The position numbers and the translations under genes are program-made. From assembly GCF_003353055.1 (NCBI RefSeq), contig NZ_QKWJ01000002.1, forward strand, positions 248,001-312,000: a stretch of 64,000 bases of DNA. The letters are read 5' to 3'. The notes below the pieces were generated by a model, which was not told where the DNA came from, did not search any database, and saw only the letters and a list, made by a program, of their open reading frames with translations. Positions within the stretch are counted from its first letter, which is position 1; every line of letters begins with the position of its first letter. The stretch comes from Cupriavidus lacunae. GTDB lineage: Bacteria; Pseudomonadota; Gammaproteobacteria; Burkholderiales; Burkholderiaceae. Shown piece after piece: positions 50,627 to 59,412 of this stretch.

Positions 50627-51247
50627 ATGCAAATCAAGGCCTCCACGCTCAGCGCGGAACAAACCTACCGGCTGCTTACCGGCATCGTGGTGCCCCGTCC
50701 CATTGCATGGGTAACCAGTGTCTCGGCAGACGGTATCGTCAATCTGGCCCCGTTCAGCGCCTTTACCTTTGTGTCGGCGGAGCCGCCAATGCTAGCCATT
50801 AGCATCGGTCGCAAAGGCAATGGGTACAAGGACACTGCGCAAAACATCCTCAACAACGAGGAGTACGTGATCCATATAGCCGACTCGACGCTAATGGCCG
50901 CCGTGCATGATAGTTCGGCAGAACACCCGCCAGAAGTGAGTGAAGTTAAAGAGTTGGGACTCGAAACACTACTGAGCACTCACATCGGAGTACCGCGGCT
51001 AGCCCTGCCGCCCATTGCGATGGAGTGCCGATTGCGGCAATGCCTGGAGTTCGGCGACAGCCGCAGCCGTCTGATTGTTGGTGAGGTACTGATGTTCCAC
51101 ATCCGCGACGGTCTGGTGGATGGCGACAAGATCGACACCAGGGAGTTGGATCCGCTTGCCCGCGTGGCCGGTCCGCGTTACGGGCGCCTCGGGGACATCG
51201 TTACGGTGCAAGCGGCGTCGCAGCTTCCGCGCCCGAATGGCCATTAG
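50627..51247 (+). CDS. Flavin reductase-like (FMN-binding split-barrel) protein
   Basis: 206 residues from ATG 50627 behind CCAGGAGTTATT. TGIVVPRPIAWVTSVSADGI, NLAPFSAFTFVSAEPPMLAI and KDTAQNILNNEEYVIHIAD are the flavin-binding motifs of the flavoredoxin/DIM6 group. It provides reduced FMN/FAD or acts as a flavoprotein oxidoreductase. No oxygenase partner is immediately adjacent; the nearest flavin enzymes in the window are the nitronate monooxygenase and the FMN oxidase. Confidence 0.83.
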   Translation: MQIKASTLSAEQTYRLLTGIVVPRPIAWVTSVSADGIVNLAPFSAFTFVSAEPPMLAISIGRKGNGYKDTAQNILNNEEYVIHIADSTLMAAVHDSSAEHPPEVSEVKELGLETLLSTHIGVPRLALPPIAMECRLRQCLEFGDSRSRLIVGEVLMFHIRDGLVDGDKIDTRELDPLARVAGPRYGRLGDIVTVQAASQLPRPNGH

Positions 51248-51493
51248 GCCGAGACTAGCACGTGGGAACTCCCTTGCTACCAGGTGGCGCTGAGGCAGGG
51301 CGATAAACCGAGGATGAAGGGGCGGCAGTTTGGCGAATTGGAAGGCAAGATGATTGTACGGGCTCGGCAGAGGCGGGTTCTTTAGCAAGCGCTTGGGAAA
51401 GCACTAGACAAAATGTATGAACACGAAAACGAGCACTTGACACGGTCAATACATATCAGTCCACTGCGTCATTAAAAAAGCACCCATTTGTTG
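51248..51493. other. Intergenic region before the IS630 remnant
   Basis: About 245 bases with no credible gene; reverse-strand frames here are shadows of the flavin reductase end. Confidence 0.35.
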
Positions 51494-51655
51494 CACTACA
51501 CGCCGACTTATTCGCCCTGGCTCAATCAAGTGGAGAACTGGTTCGCACGCATTCAGCGCGATGTCATCTCACGTGGGATCTTCACCTCGGTGAAGGATCT
51601 GGCTCGCAAGCTCATGCGCTATATCCGTCAACACAACAAGGATCCAAGCCAATAA
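51494..51655 (+). pseudogene. IS630-family transposase C-terminal remnant
   Basis: The frame reads HYTPTYSPWLNQVENWFARI and then RGIFTSVKDLARKLMRYIRQ, ending at TAA 51653. This is the end of the DDE domain, with the catalytic Glu in NQVENWF. Everything before it is missing. Confidence 0.75.
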
Positions 51656-51730
51656 AATGAAAGTACGACGATCCATCGCGACGAATTCGTCCGGTGCCAT
51701 TTCACTGACGCAGTGGACTAGTGTGAGAAC

Positions 51731-52447
51731 ATGACCGGATCCTATCCGGGGAACAAGATCTATAGCTCAGCAGCGGCGGCGCTTGATGGAATCGTGCACA
51801 ACGGCCAGACGCTTGCCGTGGGGGGCTTCGGATTGTGTGGAATCCCTGAAGCACTCATCGTTGCCCTTCGCGACACAGGTGTGCAGGACCTAACGGCGAT
51901 ATCGAATAATGCCGGCGTGGACGATTTTGGCCTGGGATTGCTGATGGAGACGCGGCAGATTCGAAAAATGATCGCGAGTTATGTAGGCGAAAACAAAGAG
52001 TTCGAGCGTCAGTGCTTGGCCGGTGAGTTGGAGGTCGAGTTTACTCCTCAAGGAACCTTGGCCGAAAAGCTGCGCGCCGGTGGCGCCGGAATTCCGGCGT
52101 TCTATACCCGTACCGGCTTGGGAACTTTGGTAGCGGAGGGCAAGGAACTTCGCGAATTCAATGGACAGAAGTACCTCTTGGAACGCTCGCTGACTCCGGA
52201 TGTTTCCCTTGTAAAAGCCGACGTTGCCGATCATGCGGGCAATCTACGCTTCCGCTTTACCGCAAGAAATTTCAATCCTGCCGTGGCTATGGCGGGCAGG
52301 ATTTGCATAGCGGAGGTGGAAAGGCTAGTTCCGAATGGAGAGTTGGCGCCTGATGACATTCATTTGCCAGGGGTCTACGTTCACCGCATCGTGGTGAATT
52401 CCGCGCCGCAGAAGCGTATCGAAAAGCGAACCACTCGACCAGGCTGA
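51731..52447 (+). CDS. 3-oxoacid CoA-transferase subunit A
   Basis: 238 residues. [20 protein letters not shown] is the CoA-transferase family I alpha-subunit signature, and [20 protein letters not shown] and [20 protein letters not shown] are conserved stretches. With subunit B (11 bases downstream) it moves CoA from succinyl-CoA or acetyl-CoA to a 3-oxo acid such as 3-oxoadipate or acetoacetate. Ribosome site is weak. The palindrome GACGAATTCGTC lies 38 bases upstream. Confidence 0.9.
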   Translation: MTGSYPGNKIYSSAAAALDGIVHNGQTLAVGGFGLCGIPEALIVALRDTGVQDLTAISNNAGVDDFGLGLLMETRQIRKMIASYVGENKEFERQCLAGELEVEFTPQGTLAEKLRAGGAGIPAFYTRTGLGTLVAEGKELREFNGQKYLLERSLTPDVSLVKADVADHAGNLRFRFTARNFNPAVAMAGRICIAEVERLVPNGELAPDDIHLPGVYVHRIVVNSAPQKRIEKRTTRPG

Positions 52448-52458
52448 GGATTGAAAAA

Positions 52459-53103
52459 ATGGCATGGAATCATGATCAGATGGCTGCGTTGGCGGCCGAA
52501 GAACTGCGTGACGGTTTCTACGTCAATTTGGGTATCGGTCTGCCAACTCTGGTATCCAATCACGTGCCGGCCAATCTTGATGTGTGGCTTCAATCGGAGA
52601 ACGGAATGCTGGGGATCGGTCCTTTTCCCATGGAGGACGAGGTTGATGCCGATGTCATCAACGCTGGCAAGCAGACTGTTACCGCAGTACCGGGAACATC
52701 GATCGTCAGTAGCGACCAATCCTTTGCAATGGTCCGTGGCGGCAAGCTAAATCTGAGCATCCTTGGGGCGATGCAAGTGAGCGTAGAAGGTGATCTTGCA
52801 AACTGGATGATCCCAGGAAAGATGGTCAAGGGTATGGGAGGGGCCATGGACCTTGTTGCGGGTGTGCCGCGCGTCGTCGTATTGATGGAGCACGTTGTAG
52901 GACGGAAGGACGGCGCCTTCGAGCATAAGATCCTGCCGCGTTGCACATTGCCCCTCACGGGAGTACAAGTTGTGAGCCGCATCATTACGGACTTAGCTGT
53001 TATCGACGTCGTTCCTGACGGGCTGCAGGTCCGCAAGGTCGCTCCCGACGTGTCCAGGGGAACCCTGCAAGACCGCACCGGAGTGCCACTCATCTTCGGC
53101 TAA
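52459..53103 (+). CDS. 3-oxoacid CoA-transferase subunit B
   Basis: 214 residues from ATG 52459 behind [33 protein letters not shown] and [17 protein letters not shown] carry the S-E-N-G motif with the catalytic glutamate that forms the CoA thioester. [20 protein letters not shown] and [19 protein letters not shown] complete the beta-subunit pattern. Forms the enzyme with subunit A. Confidence 0.9.
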   Translation: MAWNHDQMAALAAEELRDGFYVNLGIGLPTLVSNHVPANLDVWLQSENGMLGIGPFPMEDEVDADVINAGKQTVTAVPGTSIVSSDQSFAMVRGGKLNLSILGAMQVSVEGDLANWMIPGKMVKGMGGAMDLVAGVPRVVVLMEHVVGRKDGAFEHKILPRCTLPLTGVQVVSRIITDLAVIDVVPDGLQVRKVAPDVSRGTLQDRTGVPLIFG

Positions 53104-53214
53104 GTAGATCGCCCCTACCGCCGGTTTGTCTGCATTAGTCAGGCGGAGCGACAGTTCTCGAAGAGTCTGTGAGCGCGGGTGGCCAGAGGGTCGCCAGGGG
53201 GCAAGATTGCCGCC

Positions 53215-53430
53215 TCGCTTCATCTACCACGCGGAGCCACCAATGCTGCCCTCATGCTTCGTATCCACAGGCGTGGCCGGCGCTTGGGGCCGGCACAACA
53301 TTCGGGTCAATGCGATCAATCCGGGAGCGACTTATATGGACCGCATTGGAGACGGAGGCGAAGCCGTTAGATCACATCTACGACGAATTTTTCAAACGGA
53401 CTCTAAGCGTCTCTCCCGCCAACTCGCCAA
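53215..53430 (+). pseudogene. Short-chain dehydrogenase (SDR) C-terminal remnant
   Basis: Pieces in three frames read TNAALMLRI (where Y-x-x-x-K helix should follow), WGRHNIRVNAINPGAT and IYDEFFKRTLSVSPAN. They follow the order of the end of a classical SDR with two frameshifts. The Rossmann half is absent. Probably the former partner of the CoA-transferase genes (3-hydroxyacyl dehydrogenase). Confidence 0.65.
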
Positions 53431-53688
53431 GGCCGGATGATCGAGAGCCACCGGCGGGCGGGGGGTGGCAGTTCCGCGAGGGTGTGGACTGAACTCAATC
53501 CAGAGCATTCACCATCATGCGTATCAATTGCAAAGCTGCCAGGAAACGGTGCTCTGTATGGCGATAAGCTGGAGAAGGGAGGTTTTCGGATGACGGAAGT
53601 TGGCCGAAGGCCACCCGTGAAGAGAGGTTGGTCAGTTGCGCCAAGCGCGGGACAGCGAGACCCGCGCGGCAGTAGATGAGTCGGTTGC

Positions 53689-54579
53689 CTAAAGCCGCTC
53701 AGCCATTCTTTCGGCAAACCACTGCTTCAGTGATCTACCGCCTTCTTGCAATTCTGCAGTCTTTGGGTGCACGAGGTAGTACCCAAGCGATAACGGGAAT
53801 GCCTCCCTGAACGGCTCCACGAGGACGCCTTCTGCAATCTCCGCCTCCACAAGAATCGCGCTAGTCAGTACCACGCCCTGGGCCCGTACCGCCGATTCGA
53901 TCGCCATCAGCGATTGATCGAACCGGATACCAGCGATGGATTCGATTTGCCCGTCAGTGAGATTACTGTAGCGAGCCAGCCAGGCCGGCCAGTACGGATG
54001 AAGCGTGTTGTGCAGCAATGTGGCCGACTGCAGATCGTCGGGCCGCGTCAGCTTCCATCTCGCTGCATAGGTCGGATTGCAGTACGCGCGGGCCTCGTCG
54101 GGGCAGAGAGATTGCACCGAAAGGTGGGCATCGACGCCATCGAAGTGCCGAACCGCGAGATCGACAGCATCGAGTTCGAAATCCACGAGCGTGGTGGAGG
54201 TGCTCAGGCTCAGCGGGATGTCTGGATACGCCTTCAGGAAGTCGGCCATGCGGGGTGCAAACCACTTCGCGGCGAAACTGGGCGGCATTGAAAGCCGCAC
54301 GCCCTTGTGCCGGCGCTCCCGCAGTCGGCGGCTTGCGTGCACGATCTCAGCTAATGGGGGCTGTATCTGCGCGACGTACGTGCGCCCTTCGGCAGTTGGC
54401 GTTACCTGCCGGATCTGCCGGATGAACAGAGGGACGCCGAGCCAGTCTTCGAGCTTTTGGATCTGCTGGCCGACCGCGCCAGGTGTCACCCCGAGCTCAT
54501 CTGCTGCCAGAGTAAAACTACCCAGTCGCACCGATGCCTCAAGTGCGACTAAAGCTTTCATCGGAGGCAGGGGAAGCAT
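53689..54579 (-). CDS. LysR-family regulator, GcvA-like
   Basis: 296 residues. MLPLPPMKALVALEASVRLG, then SFTLAADELGVTPGAVGQQI, matches GcvA-type LysR proteins; a second one is at 35694-36575. The effector domain begins KGVRLSMPPSFAAKWFAPRM. It is divergent from the EamA transporter. ATTTG-TAC-CAAAT at 54616-54628 is a possible T-N11-A box for both. Confidence 0.88.
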   Translation of the reverse strand: MLPLPPMKALVALEASVRLGSFTLAADELGVTPGAVGQQIQKLEDWLGVPLFIRQIRQVTPTAEGRTYVAQIQPPLAEIVHASRRLRERRHKGVRLSMPPSFAAKWFAPRMADFLKAYPDIPLSLSTSTTLVDFELDAVDLAVRHFDGVDAHLSVQSLCPDEARAYCNPTYAARWKLTRPDDLQSATLLHNTLHPYWPAWLARYSNLTDGQIESIAGIRFDQSLMAIESAVRAQGVVLTSAILVEAEIAEGVLVEPFREAFPLSLGYYLVHPKTAELQEGGRSLKQWFAERMAERL

Positions 54580-54615
54580 GACGTAGTTTTTCTATCTCGT
54601 CGGGAAATTTAAATC

Positions 54616-54628
54616 ATTTGTACCAAAT
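54616..54628. promoter_or_regulatory. Possible LysR box ATTTGTACCAAAT
   Basis: Five-base inverted arms around TAC in the 101-bp gap between LysR and the EamA gene. A single short palindrome, so evidence is modest. Confidence 0.4.
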
Positions 54629-54680
54629 AGCCGCCGTTACCACAATGAAGCTACCGAAACAATCTTCGAGTGACTTCGCC

Positions 54681-55598
54681 ATGAACCCCGCCTATCCCGC
54701 TTTCGCTGCACTCGGTCTGATCTGGGGCACCAATTTCATATTCATGAAATGGGCGAGTGCATACCTGTCCGCCGGTCAAATTGTTTTCTTGCGCGTGTTC
54801 TTTGGCTTTTTACCGCTGCTGGCATGTGCGCTATTCACCGGTGCGCTGAAATGGCGCCATTTGCGACACATTCATCACTTCACTGTGATGTCACTGCTTG
54901 CGACAGTACTCTATTACTACGCCTTCGCAAAAGGGGCGGCCCTCCTCGCGTCCAGCGTTGCCGGGATGCTAAGCGGCGCCATTCCGCTGGTTTCCTTCCT
55001 CTGTGGCTTGGCGCTCACGCGGCAGCAGCGCCCGACACCCCGTATAGTGGCTGGGATTGCTAGCGGGTTCATCGGGGTCCTGCTGATCGCGCAGCCCTGG
55101 GGCGCGGCAGGTGCGGGAGTAAATCCGCTTGGTGTTGCCTACATGCTCGCCGGCTCCCTGAGCGTGGGCAGCTCATTCGTGTATGCGCGGCGTTTCCTGT
55201 CGGGCCTGGATCTTTCGCCGCTGGCGCTGTCAACCTGGCAGATTGGCCTTGCGCTGGTCGTCGTTACGGGCATTACCGACTTCCATGGGATCGCACGCGT
55301 GGCGGAGGATACTCATGCACTCCTAGGCCTCGTCCTCGGGCTTGGCCTCTGTGGCACGGGCGTCGCGTTCATTCTCTATTACTTCATTGTCGGGCGGCTC
55401 GGTGCATTGGCAGCTTCCAGCGTTACGTATGTCCCACCAGTTGTGGCGTTGTTCCTGGGCGCAGCTCTCGCGGGCGAGTCGATTCGGCCTGCCGATGTGC
55501 TAGCTATGGCCGCGATCCTTGGTGGTGTCTATTTGCTGCAAGGCCGAGGACAAGCCAAGGGGGAAATGTCGGGCGACGCACGGAAAGTCGCGGCCTAG
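54681..55598 (+). CDS. EamA/DMT-family transporter (RhaT/YdcZ-like exporter)
   Basis: 305 residues from ATG 54681; ATG 54645 is an alternative start. The ten-helix drug/metabolite pattern is clear: AALGLIWGTNFIFMKWASAY in helix 1, YYYAFAKGAALLASSVAGML and PLVSFLCGLALTRQQRPT in the first EamA repeat, and YYFIVGRLGALAASSVTYVP plus PPVVALFLGAALAGE in the second. Likely exports amino acids or related metabolites. Divergent from the GcvA-like LysR. Its stop abuts the IS5 remnant. Confidence 0.87.
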   Translation: MNPAYPAFAALGLIWGTNFIFMKWASAYLSAGQIVFLRVFFGFLPLLACALFTGALKWRHLRHIHHFTVMSLLATVLYYYAFAKGAALLASSVAGMLSGAIPLVSFLCGLALTRQQRPTPRIVAGIASGFIGVLLIAQPWGAAGAGVNPLGVAYMLAGSLSVGSSFVYARRFLSGLDLSPLALSTWQIGLALVVVTGITDFHGIARVAEDTHALLGLVLGLGLCGTGVAFILYYFIVGRLGALAASSVTYVPPVVALFLGAALAGESIRPADVLAMAAILGGVYLLQGRGQAKGEMSGDARKVAA

Positions 55599-55603
55599 TG
55601 TAT

Positions 55604-56205
55604 GTTGCTGCCGCGATTGCGAAGTCTCTGGCGATGCGGTTCGGAGTCATAGCCGCGGTCGGCGTAGATGACTTTTGGCTTCTGAAGCGGTCGGCCACGT
55701 ACACCGCGAATCGGCGGAATGGCATCGACGAGCGGCAGCAATAGAGTGACGTCGTTGCGGTTCGCGCCCTTCAGGATTGCACTGATGGGACGTCATTTGC
55801 ATCGACGAGGATGTGATGCTTCGAACCGGGTCGCGAGCGATCCGTGGGGTTCGGGCCAGTTTTTCGCCCGCCCCAATCGCTCGCACCGGCGATGAATCGA
55901 CGGCTGCTCGTGAGAAGTCGAGTTGGCCGGCGTCGCGTAACTCGCCAGCAGCAACTCGTGCAGTTGGCCCCCCACGCCGGCCTTCTGCCACGCGTGCGGG
56001 CGCCGCCAGCAGGTCGGGCCCGAACCAAATCCCAACTTGGTCGACAGGTCGCACCAGCGTATCCCGGTCTTGAACACGAACCGGATGCCGTTTGGTGCAG
56101 CCCGATTCGACACCGGGCGGCCTGGATATTTTCTGCGTCGCGGCTTCGGTGGCGGCAGCAATGGTTCGATCAAAGCCCACGACTGCGGAGTGATCGGAAT
56201 GCATT
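55604..56205 (-). mobile_element. IS5-family (IS427-like) insertion sequence remnant
   Basis: On the minus strand, ITPQSWALIEPLLPPPKPRR and NGIRFVFKTGIRWCDLSTKL are the N-terminal DDE transposase of IS5/IS427 elements. GSKHHILVDANDVP, ILKGANRNDVTLLLPLVDAI and KVIYADRGYDSEPHRQRLRN follow in shifted frames. The end of the transposase and both terminal repeats are missing. The remnant joins the EamA stop on one side and the last codons of the epoxide hydrolase on the other, so a deletion probably brought these genes together. Confidence 0.78.
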
Positions 56206-57399
56206 GCGAAGTTCCTCCGAAAATAGCTGGGGCTGCTCCCATGCGGCGAAGTGACCTCCCTTATCCACGGTGTTGAAGTAGACAAGGTTGCGATAGGCGC
56301 GCTGAGTCCAGCTCCTTGGCGCGTTATAGATCTCGCCAGGAAAGACAGTCACGGCAACAGGGAGCGAGATATCTGCAGTTTTCTGCACCGTGGCGCTTGT
56401 GTTGCTCTTGTTGCTGTTCTCCCAGTAGATGCGAGCCGACGAGGTGGCGGTGTTCGTCAGCCAGTAGAGCGTAATGTCGTCGAGCACGGCGTCTCTGGTG
56501 AGCAATCGTTGCGGCTCGCCGTTGTTATGGTCGTACATAAATGCCGCGAAAGCGACTGGCGAGTCCGCGAGGCCGTATCCCACCATCTGTGGTCGCGTGC
56601 CCATGATGAAGCGATACTCCGAACCGCGCGCAGCGAAGTTGTTGATCGCGTCGAAAGCAGCCTTTTCCTCTCGTGACAATTCCGGTGGCGCGGGATCGCC
56701 AGCGCGAATGGCCTTGTCTATTTCGGCTGGCACGCTCGCCCGATAGTTGAGATGGATGCCCATAAGACCATTCGGCGCCTGGCGTGCCATTGCGCTCGTA
56801 ATGGGAGCGCCCCAGTCGCCGCCTTGGGCGACGTAGCGGGTATATCCAAGTCGATTCATCAGAACGGACCATGCTCTTGCGATGCGATCAGGTGTCCAAC
56901 CAGCTTCCGTCGGTTTGCCCGAGAAGCCGAAGCCGGGAATTGACGGGATGACGACGTCGAATGCGTCGGCTGTGCTTCCGCCATGATTGGTTGGATCCGT
57001 AAGTGGGCCAATAGTATTGAGAAATTCGAAGATCGATCCGGGCCAACCGTGCGTGATGATGATCGGGAGCGCATTCGGATTCTTGGAGCGGACGTGAATG
57101 AAATGAATGTCGACACCATCGATGGTTGTCACGAACTGTGGCAGCGCATTGAGTTTCGCTTCAGCCTTGCGCCAGTCATACTCCGTTGCCCAGTAGCGGG
57201 CGAGCTCCTGCATTCTCGCGAGCTGCACGCCTTGCGATAGATCGTCAACCGTTTCGCGTTCCGGCCAGCGGGTAGCGGAAATCCGTTGGCGAAGATCACC
57301 GAGTGCAGCATCCGATACGTGGACATGGAATGGACGGATGTCGGGTCGTCGATCGGGGGACGTCTGGGCTGAAACAGCATCCGTTTGCGTAGGCGCCAT
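56170..57399 (-). CDS. Epoxide hydrolase (EHN-type), signal peptide cut off by a stop codon
   Basis: 409 residues if started at ATG 57399. The EHN domain (IRPFHVHVSDAALGDLRQRI, WATEYDWRKAEAKLNALPQF), oxyanion HGWPG, nucleophile GGDWGAPITSAMA (Asp) and C-terminal DKGGHFAAWEQPQ are all intact. The paralogue at 29141-30430 is exported. Here a matching signal peptide exists at 57480-57415, but an in-frame TGA (57412-57414) separates it from the enzyme. The last residues (SLRSRGL) come from the IS5 remnant, replacing the paralogue's QGGKGL. The enzyme may persist as a cytoplasmic form or be an early pseudogene. Confidence 0.75.
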   Translation of the reverse strand: MAPTQTDAVSAQTSPDRRPDIRPFHVHVSDAALGDLRQRISATRWPERETVDDLSQGVQLARMQELARYWATEYDWRKAEAKLNALPQFVTTIDGVDIHFIHVRSKNPNALPIIITHGWPGSIFEFLNTIGPLTDPTNHGGSTADAFDVVIPSIPGFGFSGKPTEAGWTPDRIARAWSVLMNRLGYTRYVAQGGDWGAPITSAMARQAPNGLMGIHLNYRASVPAEIDKAIRAGDPAPPELSREEKAAFDAINNFAARGSEYRFIMGTRPQMVGYGLADSPVAFAAFMYDHNNGEPQRLLTRDAVLDDITLYWLTNTATSSARIYWENSNKSNTSATVQKTADISLPVAVTVFPGEIYNAPRSWTQRAYRNLVYFNTVDKGGHFAAWEQPQLFSEELRNAFRSLRSRGL

Positions 57400-57411
57400 A
57401 GCCGGAACATG

Positions 57412-57480
57412 TCAGGGCGAGGCGAATACAAGGACGCCGAGAGAAATCGCTGCAAAAGGTGTCAGTCTGTTGAATATCAT
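57412..57480 (-). pseudogene. Orphaned signal peptide of the second epoxide hydrolase
   Basis: ATG 57480 with GAGGATTACTC upstream starts MIFNRLTPFAAISLGVLVFA and then Ser-Pro-stop. The frame is the same as that of the hydrolase; without the TGA it would read on through His-Val-Pro-Ala into MAPTQTD. It is the native translation start, now ending after 22 codons. Confidence 0.7.
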
Positions 57481-57865
57481 GAGTAATCCTCGGTGCGGGG
57501 TAGGTTAGCCGAGCAACCACACCGCAATCGCTTGCGGCGTGGTCCAAGCTGCCAAGTGCTGGGCCGTCGCGGCAATCTGTGCGATTGGCTTCGGATCGCG
57601 CCAGATTCACGATCGCCCCATGTCTACTTCTCCATGAACGGTTTCGTCGATGGCAGTACGGCGTTGATTGGAGATATGTCGCCTACGCCGGCAATCTTGT
57701 TAATCGGAGGAAGAAGTGAGTTCTGGAGGTTAAGCACTGCGCCAATCCCTGCTAACTGGAGCTGTCGGAGAGGACATCTCCTTCGTCATGCCTGGTTTGA
57801 GATGTCCAGCTAGTCCGGTGGTATTCATCGCGTTACCTCATCTCCTCGTCGAGGACGGTTTATAT

Positions 57866-57885
57866 GGATGCATATACATCTATCT
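57866..57885. promoter_or_regulatory. MarR-type site GGATGCATATACATCTATCT
   Basis: Shares ATGCATATACAT and ATCT with the site at 58102-58121, 236 bases nearer the MarR gene. It is imperfectly symmetric. Confidence 0.45.
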
Positions 57886-58101
57886 GTACAATTTGATTGC
57901 AGTTTGTACTGAAGAGGTAGGAACCAAATTAAGAGGGGGGTGTCTACCGCCGTCGTGGGAGATATCGATCCTGAATGGCAAAGTCAGATGCACTGCAGCA
58001 AGCAGAGTACAGCGACGGCCACGCCTGTGGTTTGCAAATCAAGTCCGAGATGACACACATGAGACGAGTTGTGCCCTGATCTTTCAGGTATGGTGTAGAC
58101 T

Positions 58102-58121
58102 AGATGCATATACATTCATCT
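58102..58121. promoter_or_regulatory. MarR-type operator AGATGCATATACATTCATCT
   Basis: A 20-bp inverted repeat (AGATG...CATCT, 16 of 20 symmetric) 53 bases before the MarR start. Size and A/T-rich centre fit a MarR dimer site. A related ATGCATATGCAA lies at 59462-59473 before the tautomerase gene. Confidence 0.55.
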
Positions 58122-58174
58122 GCTGCGTGCTATGAGGTTTCCAGGCGCGCAACCGTCCGGAAGGAGTTAGCCAT

Positions 58175-58612
58175 ATGTTTACAGAATGCTACTGCACTCA
58201 ATTTAGGCGCTCGGCAAATGCACTGACCGGAATCTATGACAATGCGCTGAGACCAATTGGCCTAAAAATTACTCAACTCTCGTTGTTACGGGCCTTGGAT
58301 CGATTGGATTCGGCCACATACAAGGATATTGCTGCTGAGTTGGCGCTCGATAAGACAACCATCTCGCGAAACATCAAGATACTTATTGATGCGGGATGGG
58401 TGACAGTCTCGCAAGATGACGATGCACGATTCAAAGTGGCGAAGCTCAGCCCATCCGGTGCACGCTTGCTGCGCGATGCCGACCCCCATTGGCGTGCTGC
58501 CCAAGCGCAGGTTGAAAGAGAGATGAAGAGATTTCTTAAGGGCCCCGCTAAAGCGGCGCTATTGGACGTACTGGAAACACTGCAGCGGGTAGGAGGGGGG
58601 CGTCGAGTATAG
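58175..58612 (+). CDS. MarR-family transcriptional regulator
   Basis: 145 residues from ATG 58175 behind GGAAGGAGTTAGCCAT. It starts with MFTECYCTQFRRSANALTGI; the winged helix is ATYKDIAAELALDKTTISRN and the wing SQDDDARFKVAKLSPSGARL. N-terminal cysteines (C5, C7) could sense oxidants or electrophiles. Probably autoregulated through the palindromes upstream, and perhaps controlling the tautomerase gene 800 bases away. Confidence 0.87.
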   Translation: MFTECYCTQFRRSANALTGIYDNALRPIGLKITQLSLLRALDRLDSATYKDIAAELALDKTTISRNIKILIDAGWVTVSQDDDARFKVAKLSPSGARLLRDADPHWRAAQAQVEREMKRFLKGPAKAALLDVLETLQRVGGGRRV

Positions 58613-58805
58613 CTGACCCGGTAGCCACTTCGGTGTCGTCAGTTGCGATTAAGGTCCTGTCCGCAACGTTGTCACGCAAGTGTTTTCTGACGCCTTGGAT
58701 CGGCCGATCAAGGGTGGTTCTCGGTGAACCCGACTTGGCAGCGTCACGAAAGCCGCAGTCGTTTGCGGCCCGAATGAAGCCGCGCATTGAGGCTAGAAGA
58801 TCCAT
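58613..58805 (-). pseudogene. LysR N-terminal remnant
   Basis: The minus-strand frame from ATG 58805 reads MDLLASMRGFIRA, then degenerate IQGVRKHLRDN and DRTLIATDDTEVAT. It tracks the order of a LysR helix-turn-helix (MDLLASMRAFVRV..., IQALEEHLGVRL, RTTRRLSLTDDG). Key helix residues are lost. It converges onto the MarR gene. Confidence 0.5.
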
Positions 58806-58968
58806 GGTGGCTGTTCTTCCCTTGTCTGTACCCTTGCTATTCGGGTGGCTCGACGTTCACCGTTTGACAACTCTCCTGACTGGCAGCAGAAAGCGGGAAG
58901 GTCGCGTGTGAGTGACGAATTGGCCCCGAATGTTGGCAAGAGCATTTTGGTCATCAGGGATAACAAGC
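58806..58968. other. Short gap between LysR remnant and tautomerase gene
   Basis: About 160 bases; no gene or structure seen. Confidence 0.3.
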
Positions 58969-59412
58969 TCAGGGCTTCTCAATGCTTTCCATAAAGTTAC
59001 GGGCTTCAGGTGGCAGCGAGGCCATCCACTGCGTTTCCTGTCCCGGTTGGGGAAGGAGTTCGCCGTACTCGATCATTTGACTCGGTGGAAGTTCGGAAAG
59101 GTAGCCCCAGACACTAACTTTCGGTACACCTGCGATCTTGCATACACCGGCTACGATGCGTTTTAGTAAATCTGCCTTCTGTTCGGGCGTGCGTCCGGCC
59201 CTTACGTGACCGTGCACAAAAACCTGGTCGTGGCGGAGCGGACGGCCACCTACAAAGTGATTTCCAATCGAAATGTCCAGAAAAATGACCTGTGCGAAAA
59301 ATGAATTCGCGCCAGTAACCTTATTGTGTGAATCGGTAATGGAGGCGGCAATTTCTTGCTTGGTTTTCTGACTAAGCAGATCTGAAGCCGCATGAACAAC
59401 GTACGTGGGCAT
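58969..59412 (-). CDS. Tautomerase-superfamily hydratase, cis-3-chloroacrylate dehalogenase-like
   Basis: 147 residues, mature form starting at Pro1 (MPTYVVHAASDLL), with AGGAGAGTTC before ATG 59412. Numbered from Pro1, all six residues used by cis-CaaD are present: Pro1, His28 (ITDSHNKVTG), Arg70 and Arg73 (HVRAGRTPEQK), Tyr103 (WGYLSELP) and Glu114 (MIEYGELLPQPG). The length agrees with the family (about 149). cis-CaaD and its relative Cg10062 add water to halo- or acetylenic acrylates to give malonate semialdehyde. Natural substrate could be an unsaturated acid. A MarR gene lies nearby; the aldehyde dehydrogenase at 62041 could take an aldehyde product. Confidence 0.85.
   Translation of the reverse strand: MPTYVVHAASDLLSQKTKQEIAASITDSHNKVTGANSFFAQVIFLDISIGNHFVGGRPLRHDQVFVHGHVRAGRTPEQKADLLKRIVAGVCKIAGVPKVSVWGYLSELPPSQMIEYGELLPQPGQETQWMASLPPEARNFMESIEKP

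Larger units (their letters stand above)
57481..58174. other. Long upstream region of the MarR gene with gene debris
   Basis: About 690 bases. On the minus strand, PKPIAQIAATAQHLAAWTTP runs in frame to a TAA at about 57507 and looks like the end of a lost coding sequence, which I cannot identify. From 57850 on, the sequence becomes A/T-rich and holds two MarR-type palindromes. Confidence 0.45.
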
